DNA from: XYC2-FULL-41-22 sp041666465
GTDB taxonomy: Bacteria; Patescibacteriota; Gracilibacteria; UBA1369; UBA12470
DNA: 10,986 nt
Assembly: GCA_041666465.1 (NCBI GenBank)
Contig: JBAYGX010000047.1
Coordinates: 1-10,986, forward strand
Direction of reading: 5' to 3'
The notes beneath the pieces are model-generated. The model was not told the origin of the DNA. It did not search any database and was given only the letters and a program-made list of their open reading frames with translations. Shown piece after piece: positions 5,292 to 10,986 of this stretch. The stretch's first letter is position 1. Each line of letters begins with the position of its first letter. Made by a program: the position numbers and the translations under genes.

Positions 5292-8200
5292 ATGCCAATT
5301 TCATCCGCACTAAAGCGTGTTATTGCCAGCTGGATAGTCGTTGCGTTTTTTATATCGCAAACCATTACCTTTGATATATCTTTCAGTAAACCTGTAATCG
5401 AGGAGTACGGCATTGTTGCGATACTTGTTGAAAGCGCCATCTATAACGACACAGGTTCTTATGATGGATTGTCCGATTCTTATGGCACTTACCTTTCCGA
5501 AGACTCACTTGCCGAGAGAATCGACCGATACGCATATGATGTGCAAGCAACCTTGGCGATGACCAAGTCGCTTATTATAGATGTTCAGCCTGAAGATACT
5601 GTCGAAGGAATTTCGGCAATGCTTGAGAAGCTTTATTTCGAGGGTGATGATATTGAAGGTGAAAAAAATCATCTTGTCGGGGTTGTTGTTGTCGGAGATG
5701 TTCCGTTGCCTGTCGTCACAAAAGGCGGAAATAAGTTTTTGAGCATGCTCCCTTATACGGACTTCGAAGATAAGGTTTACATATTCAATCCGGATACCGG
5801 CAATTACGAAAGAAATGGGAATGCGACCATTATGGAACCTGAAGCATGGCATGGAGTTATAGTTCCACCTTCTACGGACTTAACCGAGCAGAAAACGCAA
5901 TTGGCGGAATATTTTGATAAAAATCATCTTTATCATCTTGGTGTAACCGAATATTCCGAGTTTGATCAGAAACTGTTTTATGGAGATATGGTCGCGGAAG
6001 AAAAAGCGATTAACAGCGCATCTTTTGCCGGTTACCAGAGATATACCGAGAACTGGGAAAATGTCGCTTATAACAGATATACTCGCCACCTTGCCAAACA
6101 GCTTTTTATTGAAGCCGGCGGATCTGTTCTTGATGGAGACGGGATAGACAATGATGGTGATGGACTCATTGATGAAGACCCTTCAGATGGAATTGATAAT
6201 GATGGTGATGGACTTCTTGATGAAGATTTCGGAGATCCTTTCACCGGGATAGATAACGATGGAGATGGCACAATAGATGAAGATGGTGTTACTGATAATG
6301 ACAATGATGGTGATGGCAAAAACGATGAAGATCCGATTGGTGATTTGAACGGAGACGGATGTCCCGGGGCTTGCGGAATGGATGATGATGGCGATAGCGT
6401 TGATGGAGACGATGACGGATGGCCGAGTGGACTTGAGGTTATGGTTGGATGGAATCCTTTCAAAAAATCCAGTCCGTTTTTATTTAAATTAAGGGATGAG
6501 AGTTTACAGGATAAATTCGCGGCACTTTTTATAGATGAAGACCCTTATTTTTGCAAAGAGGGTTATGTCTGCTGGGATGGTATAAGTAAGTATAATTTCG
6601 AGGGATATCCTGTCGATGAAAATATCGATGTTGATCCAAATTGTTCCGATGCGGATGGCGTCTATCATCCGGAATGGGATGATGATGAAGATGGATATTG
6701 CGATGAAGATACGGATCTCGACAACGATGCCGATGGAGATGGGACTGCCAATGAAGATATGTTTAGCGAAGAAAGTAGCTCGTCAGCTTTTGATTCTTTA
6801 CCGGATATACAATCAAAAAATCTTTTTGATCAATTTACAAAAAAATATTATAGCCTTTTCGAAAAACTGATTGCTCAAATACAAGACTGGACAGATTACA
6901 CCGGAAGATACACGGCTCATTATGTCGACGAGAACGGAACCGATGTAACCGATATGGATTCGCCAATGTCTATTATCGGCATGAAAGATGCGTATACGAT
7001 TGAATACTTAAGAAGCGTGAATGACTCCATTGAAGAACAAGTCGACACCGTTGTCGACACAGTACAAGAGGATGTTAAGCTGATTGCAAATGTAAATGTT
7101 CAACTTTCTTTAAATTTTGAAGGGGAAGATACGGATGACGACGGAGAACCCGATGAGGATCCACCTCTGGCGGTTTTGGGCGACCCTATTTATTTCATAA
7201 ACCATTCCGTTTCATCAAGCATTCATCCTTTTGACATCATGATTTACGGCAATAGCGCAACGGAAATCACATCTGTTAAACAATGCTCGACTTATTTGGG
7301 AAGTTATGACGAAGAGGAAACAGGCGCGGAATTGGTTGAAGGTCTTAGGGTTTACAATCTTGATACCGCCGGGGAATATGACGAAGAAGGGAAAGATTAC
7401 GGAGGATGTTTCGGTAATTATTCCGATATGTCCTCTTATGGTACCGGTGTGAGTTATTTAACTTTTTGCTTTCCGGAAATTGCCAGCGAACCGGTAAGAA
7501 GCGTTGTCGGAACGAAAGAGATTCTTCCGGGACAAGGCGATGAATCTATGACTCCTGATTATAGGGCTTGCAATAATTTTAAAGAATTAAGGGGATTTCT
7601 CGGTAATAGTCTTATTGTCGACTTTTTTACCGATGAAAGTTGGTCTGATACTTTTTCACATTTATTCGATAGAGATGATAAAGGTTATTATTATTATGCC
7701 GAGGAATTTACCAAAGAGTTAAATAAAAAATTTGAAGATGATCATGATGATGGTGATGATTTAAATGAAGATGGCGTATATGACGAAGCGGATTTTGCCA
7801 TTGAAATAGAACTGTTAGTATCCGACTTGAATAATACCTATGGCGCCTACGATATCCCTTATACGAGCTTGGATGACATAAGTGTTTATGATTACGAGTA
7901 TGTTTATGATCTAATATCTTCTTCTTATGATGATGAAGATAACATCCCCGATTTCCCGGAATCTTTTACCCTTGCGGATTTATTTAATCTTCTTGGATAT
8001 GATCCCGAAAGCCAAGATGCTTTAACTGAATTTTTGTTAAATAATGATGGAACTTTCAACTTGCCGCTTGATGATTACGGGATGGAATCGGTTGATGTCA
8101 GCGTAACAAAATATTATGTTCCGGATAACGTTGATAGCTCATGGTTGCAATCGGCGGTATTTGAAGACGCTTTTACGGATGACGCCAGTGAGGCTTATTC

Positions 8201-10986
8201 AATACCAAGCACCTATTATCATAAAGAGCCTTTAAACAGTACTATCACCTCTCAAGTCGAAGCTCAGTTTTCCGCCGCTTTGCCTATCGATGATCCGAGA
8301 TTCGTAAGTTTCCAAGATCAAAATAAGGATTATCAGGAAGTTTATTACCCAAATGTTTTTGTAGCTCTGGATAATGATGATTTCTTAACAAGCCTTGCAC
8401 AAACCGATGCTACTCTTGCCAATATCCCCGGTGCTTCTTCTTATTCCACTACTCTGCAAGATTATTTTGATACATCTATCGACCAAACCGAACTTGCGGA
8501 TGCCCTCGCTTGGATGTACATGAATATTGATCAGAAACATGAATATGTTTTATCTCATTATCTTGGTCCGGATGAAGGGTATATTTCAGATCCGGAAAAT
8601 GGTTATGAAATAGCTTACATAGTCGGAGATGGTGATCAGAAAGGTTATAATTTCAGTTTCAACGGAAAAGCGAAAGTTACCGATGAAGATACAGAATTAA
8701 ATAATCCGGAATCCAATTACGATCCTGATTCTTTACCTGATGATGGTGGAAGCGAAGAGTCTGGACAAGATTCTTATCAGGCACTTGATCTTTTTGCTTG
8801 GCTTGAGATGATTTTGTTATGGGTTGACGACATGACTACAACAAGTCTGTCTATATCCATAGATACCGCTTGTAACAGTAGCGGCTCGTGCTCCGAAGAC
8901 AGTAACGGCGATGGGATTTTGGATATGGCGGAAGGGACTACCGATGAGAATGAAAACGGGATCCCTGCCAATGCCGAGCTTTCGGCTTATTTTGATATTT
9001 CCGCTGATAATTCCGTGAAACTTTATGCCGATGGACTTGATACGACTCAAGTAACCGTTAAGACAATGGATGATTATGGGGCTTTGAACGGTGAAGATAG
9101 TTTTACGCAAGTGCAATTGGATATTGTGAGCGGCGGTGATTTCGGGAATGTTACAAGTCAAAATCCGACAACCGTGATTAACGGTGTTGCCTCGTTTACC
9201 GTTACTTCCACGACAGAACCCGGTGCAATGCAATTACAGGCCGTTGCCGTAAATAATGATGTGAATGATTCGGATTACGCTTCGCTTGAAAGCACAAAAA
9301 AGAGAGTCGCTCTTTATACTTATGATATAGAAACCGTCGTAGCGCAAAATGTTTATACCACTCAACAATTGCAAGATCTTGTTCTCCTTGATTCCGATGG
9401 GAATGTTGTGGCTTCGGTTGATGCCGAAACCGGTGCGATTGAGTTCATGGACGATAGTGTGAGCTTGGAGGCCATGCCGGCTGTTGCTGATTTGCCGACA
9501 AGGATAGGATTCCATGATGATACTACCGACGAAATCCTTGGCGTTTTATATGTCGTACCCGCTGTTTCCGAAGTTAATATTTCAGACAGCGTACGCAGTT
9601 TGAGCGAAATGGTTGGGGTTTCCGATGTCCAAGTCAGAGATGCAAATGAAGATGATAGTTATTTCTTGCAATATAAACAGGGAGATACCTCCGAAGTATA
9701 TTTATGGGAAGGAACCTCGCGCGTCATTGCATCCTTCAAGAGTAACGGGCAGGTATTTGTTCGCGATGATCTCGGTGTTTCAATCGAGCTCAACGACTCG
9801 AATTTCGCTTCCGAATTTAATATATATATCGATTCGCAAAAAATTGCCGAGGTAAAAATCGGCGTTGATTTCGATGAGCCAAGTATCGATATAGAAGTAC
9901 CTGCCGAGAATAATTCTTACGAGGATTATTTGAGCGGTTTGATTGATTCATTGTGGCAAAAAATTCCTGTTGTGTTTGCCGCATCAAGTTCTCTCCCCGA
10001 TTCAGATGCGGACAGCATTAACGATCTTTATGAATACACTATCGGCACCAACCTGATCTCGTCCGACACCGATGGTGATGAGTATTCCGATTTCGATGAG
10101 TTGCAAAACGGTTTCGATCCTCTATCTCCAAATGGCGCACCTCTATTTACAGATTTGAATTCGACGGATGAGTCTTATTCTTCCGTTTTGGAACTTTATT
10201 TAAGAGGCATATTGGATGGTTATGATGACGGCAGTTTCAGACCGGACAATCCGATAACACGCGAGGAGTTTACCAAGTTGAATTTGGGTGGAATTTGTTT
10301 GTATTGCGACAGTTTTTCCGCAGATACGCAGACTGAAATTAATGAAACATATAACAAGTCCCCATTTCCGGATACCGATATTTCGGAGGGGCTGTATTTC
10401 TGTATCGCCGAATCGAAAAACGAGAGCTTGATATCCGGTTATAAAGGTGGAGAAAATGAAGGTTATTATTTACCGACAACTTATATAAGCCGAGCCGAGG
10501 CGGCGAAGGTAATCTTGCAAGCGGCGGCAAACTTAGATAGCAGTTTTGCTTCAAACGATTATTTGGGAACCGATAAGCCTTGGTATTATAATTATGTGAT
10601 AAAAGCTCAAAGCCTTGGGCTTTTCCCGGAAGAACCTTTTGTAGAAGTAAGTCATTACAGCAGTGACAAGTTCAAGGAATGGTTTGATCCGCAACTCGCA
10701 AGCGATGGCATATTTATCGGATGGCTTGAAGGCAATATCACAAGAGCGCAGTTCGCGATAATGATTGCCAACTTGATTGAAATTTATGATTGCCGAGGTG
10801 ACGATTGGGACGGAGACGGCTTGAGCAATAACGAAGAAATTTATACTTACGGAACCGATCCTTACGACCCGGATACCGATGATGGAGGAGTTACAGATTT
10901 TGTTGAAGTTGTTTACGATATGGATCCTTTGGATGCTTCCGATGACAGTTCCGTTGGATACACGGAACCGATGGTAACTTATGACG
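5292..10986 (+). CDS. Giant Asp-rich calcium-binding surface protein with SLH modules, 3' partial
   Basis: The frame is open for 1898 codons and runs off the right edge. ATG 5292 is preceded by a promoter and followed by KR and a hydrophobic run (residues 10-27), read as a signal peptide or membrane anchor. Next is an alpha/beta region (about 30-270) with 'GVVVVGDVPLP' (130-140). Calcium-type DxDxDG repeats fill 281-376, with smaller clusters near 455-491, 1198-1222, 1570-1616 and 1837-1885 (thrombospondin type 3-like). An Ig-like beta region spans about 1242-1319. Three SLH modules follow: about 1630-1668 ('GYDDGSFRPDNPITREEF'), 1692-1746 and 1762-1830, the last diverged with an insertion. 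SLH modules usually bind cell-wall polymers, so envelope attachment is expected. Many closely paired cysteines suggest disulfides in an exported protein. Asp and Glu are extremely common. No catalytic site is recognised. Function as adhesin, S-layer component or surface scaffold is inference. The 3' end is not in the window. Confidence 0.93.
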   Translation, partial: MPISSALKRVIASWIVVAFFISQTITFDISFSKPVIEEYGIVAILVESAIYNDTGSYDGLSDSYGTYLSEDSLAERIDRYAYDVQATLAMTKSLIIDVQPEDTVEGISAMLEKLYFEGDDIEGEKNHLVGVVVVGDVPLPVVTKGGNKFLSMLPYTDFEDKVYIFNPDTGNYERNGNATIMEPEAWHGVIVPPSTDLTEQKTQLAEYFDKNHLYHLGVTEYSEFDQKLFYGDMVAEEKAINSASFAGYQRYTENWENVAYNRYTRHLAKQLFIEAGGSVLDGDGIDNDGDGLIDEDPSDGIDNDGDGLLDEDFGDPFTGIDNDGDGTIDEDGVTDNDNDGDGKNDEDPIGDLNGDGCPGACGMDDDGDSVDGDDDGWPSGLEVMVGWNPFKKSSPFLFKLRDESLQDKFAALFIDEDPYFCKEGYVCWDGISKYNFEGYPVDENIDVDPNCSDADGVYHPEWDDDEDGYCDEDTDLDNDADGDGTANEDMFSEESSSSAFDSLPDIQSKNLFDQFTKKYYSLFEKLIAQIQDWTDYTGRYTAHYVDENGTDVTDMDSPMSIIGMKDAYTIEYLRSVNDSIEEQVDTVVDTVQEDVKLIANVNVQLSLNFEGEDTDDDGEPDEDPPLAVLGDPIYFINHSVSSSIHPFDIMIYGNSATEITSVKQCSTYLGSYDEEETGAELVEGLRVYNLDTAGEYDEEGKDYGGCFGNYSDMSSYGTGVSYLTFCFPEIASEPVRSVVGTKEILPGQGDESMTPDYRACNNFKELRGFLGNSLIVDFFTDESWSDTFSHLFDRDDKGYYYYAEEFTKELNKKFEDDHDDGDDLNEDGVYDEADFAIEIELLVSDLNNTYGAYDIPYTSLDDISVYDYEYVYDLISSSYDDEDNIPDFPESFTLADLFNLLGYDPESQDALTEFLLNNDGTFNLPLDDYGMESVDVSVTKYYVPDNVDSSWLQSAVFEDAFTDDASEAYSIPSTYYHKEPLNSTITSQVEAQFSAALPIDDPRFVSFQDQNKDYQEVYYPNVFVALDNDDFLTSLAQTDATLANIPGASSYSTTLQDYFDTSIDQTELADALAWMYMNIDQKHEYVLSHYLGPDEGYISDPENGYEIAYIVGDGDQKGYNFSFNGKAKVTDEDTELNNPESNYDPDSLPDDGGSEESGQDSYQALDLFAWLEMILLWVDDMTTTSLSISIDTACNSSGSCSEDSNGDGILDMAEGTTDENENGIPANAELSAYFDISADNSVKLYADGLDTTQVTVKTMDDYGALNGEDSFTQVQLDIVSGGDFGNVTSQNPTTVINGVASFTVTSTTEPGAMQLQAVAVNNDVNDSDYASLESTKKRVALYTYDIETVVAQNVYTTQQLQDLVLLDSDGNVVASVDAETGAIEFMDDSVSLEAMPAVADLPTRIGFHDDTTDEILGVLYVVPAVSEVNISDSVRSLSEMVGVSDVQVRDANEDDSYFLQYKQGDTSEVYLWEGTSRVIASFKSNGQVFVRDDLGVSIELNDSNFASEFNIYIDSQKIAEVKIGVDFDEPSIDIEVPAENNSYEDYLSGLIDSLWQKIPVVFAASSSLPDSDADSINDLYEYTIGTNLISSDTDGDEYSDFDELQNGFDPLSPNGAPLFTDLNSTDESYSSVLELYLRGILDGYDDGSFRPDNPITREEFTKLNLGGICLYCDSFSADTQTEINETYNKSPFPDTDISEGLYFCIAESKNESLISGYKGGENEGYYLPTTYISRAEAAKVILQAAANLDSSFASNDYLGTDKPWYYNYVIKAQSLGLFPEEPFVEVSHYSSDKFKEWFDPQLASDGIFIGWLEGNITRAQFAIMIANLIEIYDCRGDDWDGDGLSNNEEIYTYGTDPYDPDTDDGGVTDFVEVVYDMDPLDASDDSSVGYTEPMVTYD
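6132..6430 (+). repeat. Degenerate in-frame repeats encoding calcium-binding Asp/Gly motifs
   Basis: At least four related units encode variants of 'IDNDGDGLIDEDP'. Their Asn codons start at 6150, 6198, 6255 and 6303, so the periods are 48, 57 and 48 nt (16, 19 and 16 residues). The first two units share long near-identical DNA, suggesting recent duplication; the later ones have drifted. The cluster ends in a 'GLEVMVGWNPF' segment that resembles the closing motif of thrombospondin type 3 repeats. It lies inside the giant coding sequence. Confidence 0.85.

Noticed and set aside
5150..5440. Minus-strand 96-codon frame across the promoter and start of the giant gene.
   Set aside because: It covers the promoter, leader and signal-peptide codons of a far better supported gene, and resembles no known protein.
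6132..6430. CRISPR-like or mobile periodic repeat.
   Set aside because: The periodicity is a multiple of 3 and in frame, and encodes calcium-binding protein repeats.
6068..6463. Minus-strand 131-codon frame rich in Ser and Pro, looking like a low-complexity surface protein.
   Set aside because: It is the antisense image of the GAT/GGA-rich calcium repeats in the giant gene; the Ser/Pro runs follow from Asp/Gly codons. No promoter or start context.
1..10986. Recoding of TGA as glycine, as in some Gracilibacteria/Absconditabacteria.
   Set aside because: No gene here contains an in-frame TGA, glycine uses GGN throughout, and the visible stops are TAA (four) and TAG (one). The window neither needs nor excludes recoding.

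Overview
The window reads as bacterial chromosome from a lineage with AT-leaning, densely packed genes, very short gene spacers, no visible Shine-Dalgarno sites and very large acidic surface proteins. That combination, together with a compact type IV pilus locus, fits the Candidate Phyla Radiation (Patescibacteria, for example the Peregrinibacteria/Gracilibacteria side). This placement is an inference from style; there is no rRNA or ribosomal protein gene to test it. All genes read in the ordinary bacterial code, with no in-frame TGA.

Positions 1-4068 hold four tightly spaced co-directional genes that look like one operon for a type IV pilus / type II secretion-like machine. They are a PilN-like inner-membrane assembly protein (its 5' end lies outside the window), a PilO-like partner, a PilB/GspE-type assembly ATPase that lacks the usual N-terminal regulatory domain, and the PilC/GspF platform protein. 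All four lie in the same reading frame, with gaps of 9, 0 and 6 nt.

Positions 4069-4550 are non-coding but highly structured. Two related long hairpins (4057-4234 and about 4235-4398) share geometry: a 16-bp inner stem, a 5x5 internal loop, an 8-bp stem and a roughly 40-nt apical loop. Their stem differences are all compensatory. Extra degenerate copies of the outer arm and five tandem heptamers (4424-4458) follow, just upstream of a sigma-70-like promoter. The first hairpin begins inside the last codons of pilC.

Positions 4551-5093 encode a prepilin with a canonical class III leader, closed by a strong intrinsic terminator (5111-5138). A new promoter (5201-5230) then drives a giant open reading frame from 5292 through the right edge of the window, at least 1898 codons with no stop. 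Its product is a predicted exported, Asp-rich, calcium-binding mosaic. It has an N-terminal signal/anchor, an alpha/beta N-terminal domain, DxDxDG (thrombospondin type 3-like) clusters, an Ig-like region, three S-layer homology (SLH) modules and more calcium repeats.

Taken together, the machine genes would assemble the pilin into a fibre, and the giant protein would be a cell-envelope-bound surface protein or adhesin. That the two act together in attachment is an inference from adjacency only.
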